From assembly GCA_964506465.1 (NCBI GenBank), contig CAZDLM010000003.1:1-64000 (forward strand): DNA of 64,000 bases, read 5' to 3'. The stretch's first letter is position 1, and each line of letters starts with the position of its first letter. This DNA is from UBA6109 sp964506465 (GTDB lineage: Bacteria > Desulfobacterota > Syntrophia > Syntrophales > UBA6109). This document shows positions 54,096-62,775 of the stretch, piece after piece. The position numbers and the translations under genes are program-made. The notes below the pieces were generated by a model. That model was given only the letters and a program-made list of their open reading frames with translations. It did no database searches and was not told where the DNA came from.

Positions 54096-54504
54096 TCTTC
54101 CCGTACAGTTTCACATACAGGGCATCCAGGATGCCGTTGATGAATGCCCCCGAATTTTCCGATCCGTAATCCTTGCCCAGATCGATCGCCTCGTTGAGGG
54201 TGACCTTAGGCGGGATGTCCGGACAGTGCAGAAGCTCAAAGACGGCCATTCGGAGGATGCTTCTGTCGACCCGGGACATCCGCGAGATCGTCCAGTTTTC
54301 GGAAAACTCGCCGATCATCTGATCGATTTTCTCGCGATGGCTCCAGGTGCCTTCGACCAAATGGGCCGCGAACTGCTTCGTCTCGTCCGGGGAGTCGAAA
54401 TTCTTCCAATACAAATCGACCGCCTCTTGAGGGCCCATTCCTGAAACATCGAGTTGGTAGAGAACCTGCAGGGCAATTTCTCTGGCTTTTCTCCTGTGGT
54501 GCAT
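54064..54504 (-). CDS. nusB: Transcription antitermination factor NusB
   Basis: 146 aa. Arg-rich start RRKAREIALQVLYQLD, then SRMSRVDRSILRMAVFELLH and TLNEAIDLGKDYGSENSGAFINGILD are NusB hallmarks. Binds boxA RNA with NusE. Position after ribH is conserved in many bacteria. Confidence 0.95.
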   Translation of the reverse strand: MHHRRKAREIALQVLYQLDVSGMGPQEAVDLYWKNFDSPDETKQFAAHLVEGTWSHREKIDQMIGEFSENWTISRMSRVDRSILRMAVFELLHCPDIPPKVTLNEAIDLGKDYGSENSGAFINGILDALYVKLYGKNGPDDHQDAS

Positions 54505-54521
54505 CCAATCCTCAAATGCAG

Positions 54522-54555
54522 ATACGGCCCTGCTGCTGCCTGCAGAGGGCCGTAT
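54522..54555 (-). other. Perfect hairpin between ribH and nusB
   Basis: ATACGGCCCT (54522-54531) pairs with AGGGCCGTAT (54546-54555), with a 14-nt loop. No U-run follows on the minus strand, so a processing or stability element is more likely than a terminator. Confidence 0.5.
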
Positions 54556-54570
54556 TTCCTGCGTGCGGCT

Positions 54571-55035
54571 TTATAGTTTTTTGAACAGGTCGACCATTTC
54601 GATCGCCGTCATGGCGGCATCCCATCCCTTGTTCCCGGATTTCGTGCCGGCCCGTTCGATCGCCTGTTCGATCGTATCCGTCGTCAGGACGCCGAAGGCG
54701 ACGGGGACCTCCGTTTCGAGTCCGACGGCGGCAATTCCCTTGGAGACTTCGGCGCTGATGTACTCGAAATGCGGCGTCGCGCCCCGTATGACAGCGCCCA
54801 GGCAGATCACCGCGTCGCATCCCTTCCCCTTCGCGATCTTCTTTGCGACGAGCGGCAATTCAAACGCCCCGGGGACCTTGATGATGGAAATATCCTTCTC
54901 GTCGGCTCCGGCCCGGGTCAGGGCATCCACCGCCCCGTCGATGAGCCGGGAGCTGATGAAGTCGTTGAAGCGGCTGGCCACGATGGCGAACTTCATTCCC
55001 TTGGCGACGATCTTTCCTTCGACGATTTTCGTCAT
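54571..55035 (-). CDS. ribH: 6,7-dimethyl-8-ribityllumazine synthase
   Basis: 154 aa. FAIVASRFNDFISSRLIDGA, VPGAFELPLVAKK, CLGAVIRGATPHFEYIS and FGVLTTDTIEQAIERAGTK are the RibH signature motifs. GAGGAG precedes ATG 55035. Penultimate riboflavin step. Confidence 0.96.
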   Translation of the reverse strand: MTKIVEGKIVAKGMKFAIVASRFNDFISSRLIDGAVDALTRAGADEKDISIIKVPGAFELPLVAKKIAKGKGCDAVICLGAVIRGATPHFEYISAEVSKGIAAVGLETEVPVAFGVLTTDTIEQAIERAGTKSGNKGWDAAMTAIEMVDLFKKL

Positions 55036-55150
55036 AACGGCTCTCCTCATGGTGGTTGTCTGCCCCCGCTGCCCCGTTTCTCCGGCCGCGGACGCCCCCT
55101 TCCATATCAGATGAACAGCAGGGCGTGCAAGCCGAACCGCGGCCGCAAAT

Positions 55151-56356
55151 TCAGGACATCTTCAGGATGTGCCCCATCTTCTTCTTCTTGGTCTTCAGGT
55201 ACCGGATATTGTTGTCGGTCGGCTTCAGTTCGATGGGGACCCGCTCGGTGATGGTGATCCCGTACCCCTGAAGGCCGATGATCTTCCGGGGATTGTTCGT
55301 CATGAGCCGCATCTTCTTCACGCCGAGATCGACGAGAATCTGGGCGCCGATGCCGTAGTCGCGGAGGTCTTCCTTGAAGCCGAGCGCGATATTGGCCTCC
55401 ACCGTATCCATGCCCTTTTCCTGCAGCTCATAGGCCTTGATCTTGTTGACGATGCCGATTCCCCGGCCTTCCTGGTGCATGTACACGATGACGCCCTTTC
55501 CGCACTCCGCCACCATCTCCATGGCCTTGTGAAGCTGGTCGCCGCAGTCGCAGCGCTCGGAGCCGAAGACGTCTCCCGTCAGGCATTCCGAGTGGACCCG
55601 CACGAGGACCTCGTCCTCCGGCCCGATCTCTCCCCTCGTCAGGGCCAGGTGTTTCATGTCGTCGACGTCGTTCTCGTAGACGATGAGCTTGAATTCGCCG
55701 CCGTAGCGGCTCGGGATCATGGCCGAAGCCGCGCGGCGGATCATCGACTCATGCTGCATCCGGTAGTCGATGAGATCCGCGATCGTCACGATCTTGAGCC
55801 CGTGCTCCTTTGCGAAGATCTCGAGGTCCCGCATCCTCGCCATGGTGCCGTCGTCTTTCATGATCTCGCAGATGACCCCCGCGGGGTGCAGCCCGGCGAT
55901 CCTCGCCAGGTCGACGGAGCCTTCGGTCTGTCCGGTCCGCACGAGGACGCCGCCCTTCTTGGCGCGGATGGGAAAGACGTGGCCGGGGCTGACGAGATCT
56001 TCCGCCTTCGTGGCCGGGGCGACGGCCGTGAGAATCGTCGTTGCGCGGTCGGCCGCCGAGATCCCCGTCGTCACTCCGCACTTGGCCTCGATGGAGACGG
56101 TGAAGGCCGTGCCGAAGCGGGACTTGTTGTCCCGCACCATCGGCGCCAGGCGCAGCCTGTCGGCATGGTCTTCCGTCAGCGTCAGGCAGATCAGTCCTCG
56201 CCCGTACCGGGCCATGAAATTGATGGCCTTCGGCGTCACGAACTCTGCGGCCATGAACAGATCGCCTTCGTTTTCCCGGTCTTCGTCATCCACGAGGATG
56301 ACCATCTTGCCCTTCTTGATGTCTTCGAGGGCCTCTTGAATCGTACTGACTGCCAT
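55151..56356 (-). CDS. ribBA: Bifunctional DHBP synthase / GTP cyclohydrolase II
   Basis: 401 aa. RibB half: DDEDRENEGDLFMAAEF and the GHVFPIRAKKGGVL region. RibA half: VRVHSECLTGDVFGSERCDCG (zinc Cys ligands, cut here) and HQEGRGIGIVNKI. Both catalytic sites look intact. Supplies both precursors of riboflavin. Confidence 0.96.
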   Translation of the reverse strand: MAVSTIQEALEDIKKGKMVILVDDEDRENEGDLFMAAEFVTPKAINFMARYGRGLICLTLTEDHADRLRLAPMVRDNKSRFGTAFTVSIEAKCGVTTGISAADRATTILTAVAPATKAEDLVSPGHVFPIRAKKGGVLVRTGQTEGSVDLARIAGLHPAGVICEIMKDDGTMARMRDLEIFAKEHGLKIVTIADLIDYRMQHESMIRRAASAMIPSRYGGEFKLIVYENDVDDMKHLALTRGEIGPEDEVLVRVHSECLTGDVFGSERCDCGDQLHKAMEMVAECGKGVIVYMHQEGRGIGIVNKIKAYELQEKGMDTVEANIALGFKEDLRDYGIGAQILVDLGVKKMRLMTNNPRKIIGLQGYGITITERVPIELKPTDNNIRYLKTKKKKMGHILKMS

Positions 56357-56398
56357 AACTCTTCATCCTTTGCAGAGGTGATCGCGGTGCCCAGCGGA

Positions 56399-57061
56399 TT
56401 AACGCAGGAAGCCGTGTTTCGCCAGAAAATTCAAATCCAGATCCTTCGGAGGCTCCGCCCCGCCGAGCGTTCCCGGCGCGGCGAGCAGTTTTTCCACGTA
56501 CTTGGCCAGGATGTCGGTCTCGATATTCAGGGCGTCGCCCGGCTTGCGGAATTGAAGCGTCGTCGTCCCGGCCGTTTGCGGAATGATGTTAACATAAAAG
56601 CGATCCTTTTCACACCGATTCACGGTCAGGCTGACCCCGTCCACGGCGACGGAGCCCTTTTCGACGATGTAGCGCATCACCTCCGGGGCCACGGAGATCC
56701 CGAGGATCGTCGAGGCGGACTTGCGCTGCTGATCGACGAGCGTCCCGGCGGCGTCGACGTGTCCCAGGACCAGGTGTCCGCCGAGGAGATCGGACAGCCG
56801 CAGCGATTTTTCAAGGTTTACCGCCGTTCCGGCTGAGGCCTTGCCCAGCGTGGTCCGGCTGAGCGTCTCCGCCGAAACATCGGCGGCGAACGAGCTGCGC
56901 CGGAGATCCGTCACGGTGAGGCAGGCGCCGCTGACCGCGATGCTGTCGCCCGTCTTCACATCCGACAGGTCCAGGGCCGTATCGATTTCGAGAACGGCGT
57001 CGCCGCCTTTCTTCACGAGGCGGGTGACGGCGCCCATGCCCTGGATGATGCCCGTGAACAT
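56399..57061 (-). CDS. ribE: Riboflavin synthase, alpha subunit
   Basis: 220 aa. Starts MFTGIIQGMGAV and has two tandem lumazine-binding domains (SIAVSGACLTVTDLRR; GSVAVDGVSLTVNRCE), with GGHLVLGHVDAAGT between. The ribD gene that usually precedes ribE is absent; nrdR stops only 4 bp upstream. Confidence 0.96.
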   Translation of the reverse strand: MFTGIIQGMGAVTRLVKKGGDAVLEIDTALDLSDVKTGDSIAVSGACLTVTDLRRSSFAADVSAETLSRTTLGKASAGTAVNLEKSLRLSDLLGGHLVLGHVDAAGTLVDQQRKSASTILGISVAPEVMRYIVEKGSVAVDGVSLTVNRCEKDRFYVNIIPQTAGTTTLQFRKPGDALNIETDILAKYVEKLLAAPGTLGGAEPPKDLDLNFLAKHGFLR

Positions 57062-57065
57062 TGCT

Positions 57066-57581
57066 TTATCCTTCGTCGTTGCCGCGGTTTTCTTTTGCCT
57101 CCGCCCGGGACGGCTTTGCGGGTTGACCCTTTCCGTTCATCAGGTCTTTGAGCTCTTCCATGAAGTCGCCGACGTCGCGGAACTCGCGGTAGACGGAGGC
57201 GAAGCGGACATAGGCGACGGCATCGAGCCCCTGCAGTTCCTGCATGATCTTCTCGCCGATGACGGTCGTGGAAATCTCCTTGCCCTGCAGGTCCTGGCAG
57301 GCCCGTTCGATGTTCTCGACGACCGTCTCGATGCGCTCGACGCTGATCGGCCTCTTTTCGCAGGCCTTGAGAATCCCCGTGCGGATCTTGGAGCGGTCGA
57401 AAGCCTCCCGGCGCCCGTCCTTCTTCACCACCATGGGCAGGACTTCTTCCACAAACTCGTAGGTGGTGAAGCGCTTCGAACAGGCGATGCACTCGCGGCG
57501 GCGGCGGATGGCGCTGCCGTCCTTGCTGATGCGCGAGTCGATCACGCGGTTCTCGCCGTTGGCACAAAAGGGGCATTTCAT
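57066..57581 (-). CDS. nrdR: Transcriptional repressor NrdR
   Basis: 171 aa. N-terminal zinc ribbon (CPFC...CIACSKRFTTYE) with the RRRRECIACSKRF signature, then the ATP-cone domain (VVKKDGRREAFDRSKIRTG). Represses ribonucleotide reductase genes in response to nucleotides. Its ATG overlaps the dCMP deaminase stop (ATGA). The C-terminal tail is longer than usual and charged. Confidence 0.95.
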   Translation of the reverse strand: MKCPFCANGENRVIDSRISKDGSAIRRRRECIACSKRFTTYEFVEEVLPMVVKKDGRREAFDRSKIRTGILKACEKRPISVERIETVVENIERACQDLQGKEISTTVIGEKIMQELQGLDAVAYVRFASVYREFRDVGDFMEELKDLMNGKGQPAKPSRAEAKENRGNDEG

Positions 57582-58087
57582 ATCGAGGACACTTCGATTC
57601 CCGATTCCTTGAGCATTTCGCGCGCCAGATCGTCGGCGTAGCCGTCCTGGTAGAGGACCTTCCGGATGCCGGAGTTGATGATCATCTTGGCGCAGATGAC
57701 GCAGGGGTGGTTCGTGCTGTACAGGGTGGAGCCGTTGATGCTGACGCCGTGCAGGGCCGCCTGGATGATTGCGTTCTGCTCCGCATGCAGCCCACGGCAG
57801 AGTTCGTGCCGCTCGCCGGACGGGACCTGCATCTTTTCCCGCAGGCATCCCACGTCCAGGCAGTGGCGGATGCCGGAAGGGGCGCCGTTGTAGCCGGTGG
57901 CCAGCACGCGGCGGTCCCGAACCAGGACCGCGCCGACGCCGCGCCTCAGGCATGTCGATCGTTTGGCCACGAGCGACACGATGTCCATGAAATACTCGTC
58001 CCAGCCCGGCCGCTGCGTCGCCGCCTTCGCGGCCTTCTTCCCGCCGGACTTCGGAACGGATTTCGGGACGCCCGGTTTACCTTTCAC
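57578..58087 (-). CDS. dCMP deaminase
   Basis: 169 aa. Zinc site GLHAEQNAI and HPCVICAKMI, preceded by GYNGAPSGIRHCLDVGC as in dCMP deaminases (ComEB-like). Makes dUMP for thymidylate synthesis, which suits coupling to nrdR and glyA. RibD was considered because of the neighbourhood, but the reductase domain is missing and the motifs are of the dCMP type. Confidence 0.9.
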   Translation of the reverse strand: MKGKPGVPKSVPKSGGKKAAKAATQRPGWDEYFMDIVSLVAKRSTCLRRGVGAVLVRDRRVLATGYNGAPSGIRHCLDVGCLREKMQVPSGERHELCRGLHAEQNAIIQAALHGVSINGSTLYSTNHPCVICAKMIINSGIRKVLYQDGYADDLAREMLKESGIEVSSI

Positions 58088-59333
58088 GGTTCAGTCTCTC
58101 CCGGTAAAGCGGAAACTGGTCGCACAGTTTCTGCACCTGCCCGCGGATCTCCCGGATCTTCGCCTCGTCGTTCAGGTTGGCGAGGGTCTCCGCGATCATG
58201 CCGGCGATCGCCTTCATCTGGGGCTCCTTCATCCCGCGGGTCGTCACCGCCGGCGTGCCGATGCGGATGCCGCTCGTGATCTGGGGGCCCTTCGTATCGA
58301 AGGGGATGCCGTTCTTGTTGACGGTGATGCCGGCGCGTTCGAGCCCATTCTGGGCGTCGACGCCGGTCACGCCCTTCACCGACAGGTCCACCAGCATGAG
58401 GTGATTGTCGGTTCCGCCGGACACAAGCCGATAGCCGTGCGAGACCAGGGCGTCGGCCATCGCCTTGGCGTTCAGGACGATCTGCTTCTGGTAGGCGCGG
58501 AACTCGTCGGTCAGCGCTTCCTTGAAGGCCACCGCCTTGGCGGCGATGATGTGCATGAGCGGCCCGCCTTGGCTGCCCGGGAAGACCCGGCTGTTCAGGG
58601 TCTTGGCGTAGGGCTCCTTGCACATGATGAGGCCGCCGCGGGGACCGCGCAGCGTCTTGTGGGTGGTGCTCGTCACGTATTCGCATACGGGGATTGGCGA
58701 GGGGTGCAGGCCGGCCGCGACGAGTCCGGCGATGTGCGCGATGTCGCACAGGATGACGGCGCCGACGGTGTCGGCGATCCTGCGGAACGCGTTGAAATCG
58801 ATCGTCCGCGGATAGGCGCTTGCCCCGACGACGATCATCTTCGGCTTGTGCTTCTTCGCCAGGTCCTCTACTTCGTTGAAGTCGATCGTCTCGGTCTTCC
58901 GGTCCACGCCATAGGGGACGATCGAATAGAGCTTGCCCGAAAAATTGGCGGGGCTGCCGTGGGAAAGGTGGCCGCCGTGCGCCAGGTTCATGCCGAGGAC
59001 CGTGTCCCCGGGCTGCACCGCCGCGAAATAGACGGCCATATTCGCCTGCGTCCCGGAGTGGGGCTGGACGTTGACGTGATCGCAGCCGAAGAGCTTCTTG
59101 CAGCGTTCGATCGCCAGGGTCTCGGCGACGTCGACGAACTCGCAGCCGCCGTAATAGCGCTTGCCCGGATAGCCCTCCGCATACTTGTTGGTCATGACGC
59201 AGCCCTGGGCCTCCAGGACGGCCTCGCTCACGAAGTTTTCCGAGGCGATGAGCTCCAGGCCGCCGGCCTGCCGGGCGGTTTCTTTCTGAATGGCATCGTA
59301 CAGTTCCCGATCCATCTGCTTCAAGATCGACAT
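58077..59333 (-). CDS. glyA: Serine hydroxymethyltransferase
   Basis: 418 aa. PLP lysine in VTSTTHKTLRGPRGGL; ENFVSEAVLEAQG and GKRYYGGCEFVDVAE N-terminal motifs; GTQANMAVYF. Makes glycine and methylene-THF. It overlaps the next gene by 11 bp. Confidence 0.97.
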   Translation of the reverse strand: MSILKQMDRELYDAIQKETARQAGGLELIASENFVSEAVLEAQGCVMTNKYAEGYPGKRYYGGCEFVDVAETLAIERCKKLFGCDHVNVQPHSGTQANMAVYFAAVQPGDTVLGMNLAHGGHLSHGSPANFSGKLYSIVPYGVDRKTETIDFNEVEDLAKKHKPKMIVVGASAYPRTIDFNAFRRIADTVGAVILCDIAHIAGLVAAGLHPSPIPVCEYVTSTTHKTLRGPRGGLIMCKEPYAKTLNSRVFPGSQGGPLMHIIAAKAVAFKEALTDEFRAYQKQIVLNAKAMADALVSHGYRLVSGGTDNHLMLVDLSVKGVTGVDAQNGLERAGITVNKNGIPFDTKGPQITSGIRIGTPAVTTRGMKEPQMKAIAGMIAETLANLNDEAKIREIRGQVQKLCDQFPLYRERLNRER

Positions 59334-59427
59334 GAGGTTACCTCCTTCTCCGCGGACTGATGTCCGGCGAGATGCATACCACGAAAAGAGAGACTTCGCA
59401 CGGCGCTTTTTCCCCCGGAGCGCACGC

Positions 59428-59892
59428 TCAGGAGGGCTTCAGCGAATTCTCGATCGCGGCGATTTTCTCCAGCCGCCGCTGATGGCGGCCTCCTTCGAAG
59501 GCCGTCCGCAGCCAGACCTGTGTGATTTCGCCCGCCGTGTTGGGATCGGTGCGCCTGCCCGCAAGGACCAGGATGTTGGCGTTGTTGTGCTGCCGGCTCA
59601 GCCGGGCGGTTTCCGCGTCCATGCACAGGGCCGCCCGGACATGCGGGAAACGGTTCGCCGTGATGCTCATGCCGATTCCCGAACCGCAGACCAGGATCCC
59701 CCTGGCGAACTCCCCCGTGGAGACGCGCCGCGCGACCTCCGCCGCGATATCCGGATAATCGACGGATTCGGAGCTGAAGGTCCCGACGTCGTGGACGGAA
59801 TACCCGAGCCGGTCGAGGAGCCGCTTCAGCGCCACCTTCAGATCGAAGCCGGCGTGGTCCGCGCCGATCACCAGACGTTTGTCTTCCGGCAT
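59428..59892 (-). CDS. rpiB: Ribose-5-phosphate isomerase B
   Basis: 154 aa. VIGADHAGFDLKVALKRLL, DYPDIAAEVARRV and GILVCGSGIGMSITANRF (catalytic Cys) are the RpiB/LacAB motifs. GGAGG precedes ATG 59892. It is 5 bp after the fabF stop. Confidence 0.95.
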   Translation of the reverse strand: MPEDKRLVIGADHAGFDLKVALKRLLDRLGYSVHDVGTFSSESVDYPDIAAEVARRVSTGEFARGILVCGSGIGMSITANRFPHVRAALCMDAETARLSRQHNNANILVLAGRRTDPNTAGEITQVWLRTAFEGGRHQRRLEKIAAIENSLKPS

Positions 59893-59897
59893 GAATT

Positions 59898-61142
59898 TCA
59901 ACCTCCGAACTTTTTCAGGATCAGGACCGCGTTGACGCCGCCGAACCCGAACGTATTGGACATGACGGTGCGGACCGCGCGCTTCCGGGCCAGGTGCGGG
60001 ACGTAGTCCAGGTCGCATTCGGGGTCGGGGTGATCGAGATTGATGGTCGGGGGGACGATGCCCTCCTCGATCGACCTGACGGAGAAGATCGCCTCCACCG
60101 CACCGGTCGCGCCCAGGAGATGGCCCGTCATCGATTTGGTGGACGGAACGGCGAGGGAACGGCTGTGGCTCCCGAAGGCGGCCTTGATGGCCTGGGTTTC
60201 ATAGGCGTCGTTGAGCGGCGTCGACGTCCCGTGGGCATTGATGCAGTCGATGTCCTCCGGCCGCATGCCGGCATCCTCCAGGGCGACCTTCATGCAGCGT
60301 GCGGCGCCCTCGTGCCCCGGGGGCGGGGCCGCCATGTGGAAGGCGTCGGCGGTGCTTCCGTAGCCGGCCACTTCGGCATGGATTCTTGCCCCCCGGTTGA
60401 GGGCATGCTGCATCTCTTCGAGAATCACCACGCCCGCCCCCTCGCCGAGGACAAAACCGTCGCGGTCCCGGTCAAAGGGGCGGCTCGCCTTCGCAGGCTC
60501 GTCGTTGCGGACGGACAGGGCGCGCATCCGGTTGAAGCCGCCGATAGACATGGGGGTGATGGCGGCGTCGGTGCCCCCGGCGAACATGACGTCGGCGCGG
60601 CCGCAGCGGATCAGATGAAAGGCGTCGCCGATGGCACAGGTGCCGGCGGCGCAGGCGGTGACGGGACAACTGATGGGGCCCCTCGCGCCGAAGCGGATGG
60701 ATACGTGTCCGGCGGCGAGGTTGGCCAGGACGGCCGGGATGGCGAAAACCGACATCTTCCGCGGTCCTCCCGCGAGAAGGGCCTCTTTCTCCGTTTCGAT
60801 CGTCTCCACGCCCCCGATGGCGGAGGCGATGATGACGCCGGTCCGTTCGGCCTCCGGTCCGACGACCGAAAGAGCCGCATCCGCGGCGGCTTCCTCGGCG
60901 GCTGCCAGCGCAAAGATGATGAAATTGTCGTACCGGCGCTGCTCCTTCTTCGTCACGTAGCGGATCGGATCGAAGCCCTTGAGTTCCCCGGCGATCCTCG
61001 TATCAAAGGCGGCGGCATCGAATTTGGTGATCGGCCCGATGCCGGATCTCCCGCTGCACAGCGCCTCCCAGCTTTCCCCGACGGAGTTCCCCACGGGCGT
61101 CACGGCGCCAAGACCCGTCACAACCACTCTTCTGCTCAACAA
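59898..61142 (-). CDS. fabF: Beta-ketoacyl-ACP synthase II
   Basis: 414 aa. Catalytic Cys in VTACAAGTCAIGDA, His residues in NAHGTSTPLND and KSMTGHLLGATGAVE, and FGFGGVNAVLI near the C-terminus. Elongates acyl-ACP chains. It follows acpP after 14 bp. Confidence 0.97.
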   Translation of the reverse strand: MLSRRVVVTGLGAVTPVGNSVGESWEALCSGRSGIGPITKFDAAAFDTRIAGELKGFDPIRYVTKKEQRRYDNFIIFALAAAEEAAADAALSVVGPEAERTGVIIASAIGGVETIETEKEALLAGGPRKMSVFAIPAVLANLAAGHVSIRFGARGPISCPVTACAAGTCAIGDAFHLIRCGRADVMFAGGTDAAITPMSIGGFNRMRALSVRNDEPAKASRPFDRDRDGFVLGEGAGVVILEEMQHALNRGARIHAEVAGYGSTADAFHMAAPPPGHEGAARCMKVALEDAGMRPEDIDCINAHGTSTPLNDAYETQAIKAAFGSHSRSLAVPSTKSMTGHLLGATGAVEAIFSVRSIEEGIVPPTINLDHPDPECDLDYVPHLARKRAVRTVMSNTFGFGGVNAVLILKKFGG

Positions 61143-61156
61143 AAACCCTCCAATGC

Positions 61157-61393
61157 TCAGGAGATCCCTTTGCTTTTCATGTAGGCGATGACGTCGCCGA
61201 TCGTGCGGATCTTTGCCAGGTCGTCGTCGGAGATCTGCAGGCCGAAGTTTTCCTCCATCTCCATGATCAGTTCGACGAGATCCAGTGAGTCCGCCCCGAG
61301 GTCTTCGATGAACGCCGCCTCAGGCTTGCACTCCTCTTTCGTGACTTCCAACTGCTCCATGATGATCGCTATGACTTTTTCTTCCAGGGTCAT
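61157..61393 (-). CDS. acpP: Acyl carrier protein
   Basis: 78 aa, acidic. Phosphopantetheine Ser in DLGADSLDLVELIM. EEKVIAIIMEQL and the terminal AYMKSKGI are typical. AAGGAGG is just ahead of ATG 61393, itself preceded by the fabG remnant. Confidence 0.97.
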   Translation of the reverse strand: MTLEEKVIAIIMEQLEVTKEECKPEAAFIEDLGADSLDLVELIMEMEENFGLQISDDDLAKIRTIGDVIAYMKSKGIS

Positions 61394-61465
61394 GAGGTGG
61401 TCCTCCTTCGTGGATTTCGATCCCGCACGCCCCGCCGCGAAAGCGCCGGAGCGGCCCGCCTGCCT

Positions 61466-61560
61466 GAAAAGGCAAGGCCTCCGTTCACGCAGGATCTGTC
61501 CCGTGATATTCCTTGCCTCGTCCGAGGCTAAAAATGCCGTGATGCCGCGCGGCATCCGCC
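61466..61560 (-). pseudogene. Frameshifted C-terminal remnant of fabG (3-oxoacyl-ACP reductase)
   Basis: On the minus strand the frame reads GITAFLASDEARNITGQIL, the FabG C-terminal helix and TGQ motif. One base later, in the next frame, it reads VNGGLAF, the usual FabG ending (V-N/D-GG). It lies exactly where fabG is expected, between fabD and acpP. The 220 or so residues before it, with the Rossmann fold and Ser-Tyr-Lys triad, are gone. Confidence 0.78.
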
Positions 61561-61575
61561 GGCGTTCTGAAGCGG

Positions 61576-62529
61576 CTACGCCCCCTCGGGTGTCTTCAGG
61601 GCCTGCAGGCACCTGCACAGGCTCTGCGAATCTTCGACGTTCAGAAGACGGAAACGCGGGTCGATCCGTTTGATCAAGCCGCACAGGGTCTTCTTCGGCC
61701 CCAGTTCGATGATCGTGTCGACGCCGCTCACCGCCAGTTGCGCGACGGTTTCCTGCCACCGGACCGGCGAGGTGATCTGCCTCGCGAGAAGACCGGGGGT
61801 CGCCGCGCGGGAATGCCTGGCGGAAGGATCGCAGTTCGGTATCACCGGCGTCCGGCAATCCCGAAAGGGGATCAGCTTCATGTCTTCGCGCAGCCTCTCG
61901 GCCGCCCCCTTCAGGAGGCTGGTGTGGCAGGGTACGGAGATCGGCAGCCGGAGCGACTTGGCCCGTCCCGACCGTTTGGCCGCCTCCAGCAGCCGCTCGA
62001 CGGCGGCGGCGTGCCCGGCGACGACGGTCTGGCCGGGTCCGTTGAAGATCGCGGGGGAAAGAACCTCGTCCCCGCGCCGCGCCGACCGGCACATCTCCGC
62101 AACCTCCGCGGCCGGCGGCCCGATGACGGCCGCCATGGCGCCTTCCCCCTGCGGAACGGCTTCGCGGTGGTAGGTCGCCCTCTTCTTTACCAGCCGCAGG
62201 ACGTCTGCGAATCCGATGGCGCCCGCTGCGTACAGGGCGGCATACTCTCCGAGGCTGTGGCCGGCCATGACAACCGCGTCGGCCCCGCCCTCTTCCCGAA
62301 AAAGGCTGTAAACGGCGATGTCCACCGTCAGTACGGCGAGCTGGGTGTGGAGGGTCTCATCGAGGGCCGCCTGCGGGCCGCGCAGGCAGAGGCCGGCGAT
62401 ATCCATCTCCAGGATGTCCCCCGCTTCGGCGAACAGAGAGCGGACCAATTCTGAAGATTCGTAGAGATCGCCGCCCATCCCAACAGACTGGACGCCCTGC
62501 CCGGGAAAGACAAGTCCCACTTTGGCCAT
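61576..62529 (-). CDS. fabD: Malonyl-CoA:ACP transacylase
   Basis: 317 aa. LVFPGQGVQSVGMG at the N-terminus, catalytic Ser in MAGHSLGEYAAL, and VPCHTSLLKGAAERL with the catalytic His. Starts ATG 62529. The usual upstream plsX and fabH are not here; rpmF is only 36 bp away. Confidence 0.95.
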   Translation of the reverse strand: MAKVGLVFPGQGVQSVGMGGDLYESSELVRSLFAEAGDILEMDIAGLCLRGPQAALDETLHTQLAVLTVDIAVYSLFREEGGADAVVMAGHSLGEYAALYAAGAIGFADVLRLVKKRATYHREAVPQGEGAMAAVIGPPAAEVAEMCRSARRGDEVLSPAIFNGPGQTVVAGHAAAVERLLEAAKRSGRAKSLRLPISVPCHTSLLKGAAERLREDMKLIPFRDCRTPVIPNCDPSARHSRAATPGLLARQITSPVRWQETVAQLAVSGVDTIIELGPKKTLCGLIKRIDPRFRLLNVEDSQSLCRCLQALKTPEGA

Positions 62530-62565
62530 GGCCGTGCCCTGAGAGCCTTACGTTTCTCTTGTGCT

Positions 62566-62751
62566 TCAGGAGGTCTTTTCGACGGACACCACTTCGCGGC
62601 CCTTGTAAACTCCGCAATGCGGGCACGCCCGGTGGGGCAGCTTCGGCTCGTTGCACTGCGGACAGGTGGAAGGCTGGGGCGCCTGCAGGAAGTCGTGGGA
62701 GCGTCTCTTGTTCCGTCTTGTCTTGGAGTGTCTCTTTACTGGGTTTGGCAT
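62566..62751 (-). CDS. rpmF: 50S ribosomal protein L32
   Basis: 61 aa. PNPVKRHSKTRRNKRRSHD start and two CxxC pairs (CPQC, CPHC) of the zinc-bound form of L32. It lies 24 bp after yceD, the usual order. Confidence 0.96.
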   Translation of the reverse strand: MPNPVKRHSKTRRNKRRSHDFLQAPQPSTCPQCNEPKLPHRACPHCGVYKGREVVSVEKTS

Positions 62752-62775
62752 AGAAAATCCCTCTTTCCGGGAACG

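Noticed and set aside
57578..58087. dCMP deaminase gene considered as ribD
   Set aside because: At 169 aa it lacks the RibD reductase domain and has dCMP-deaminase motifs.
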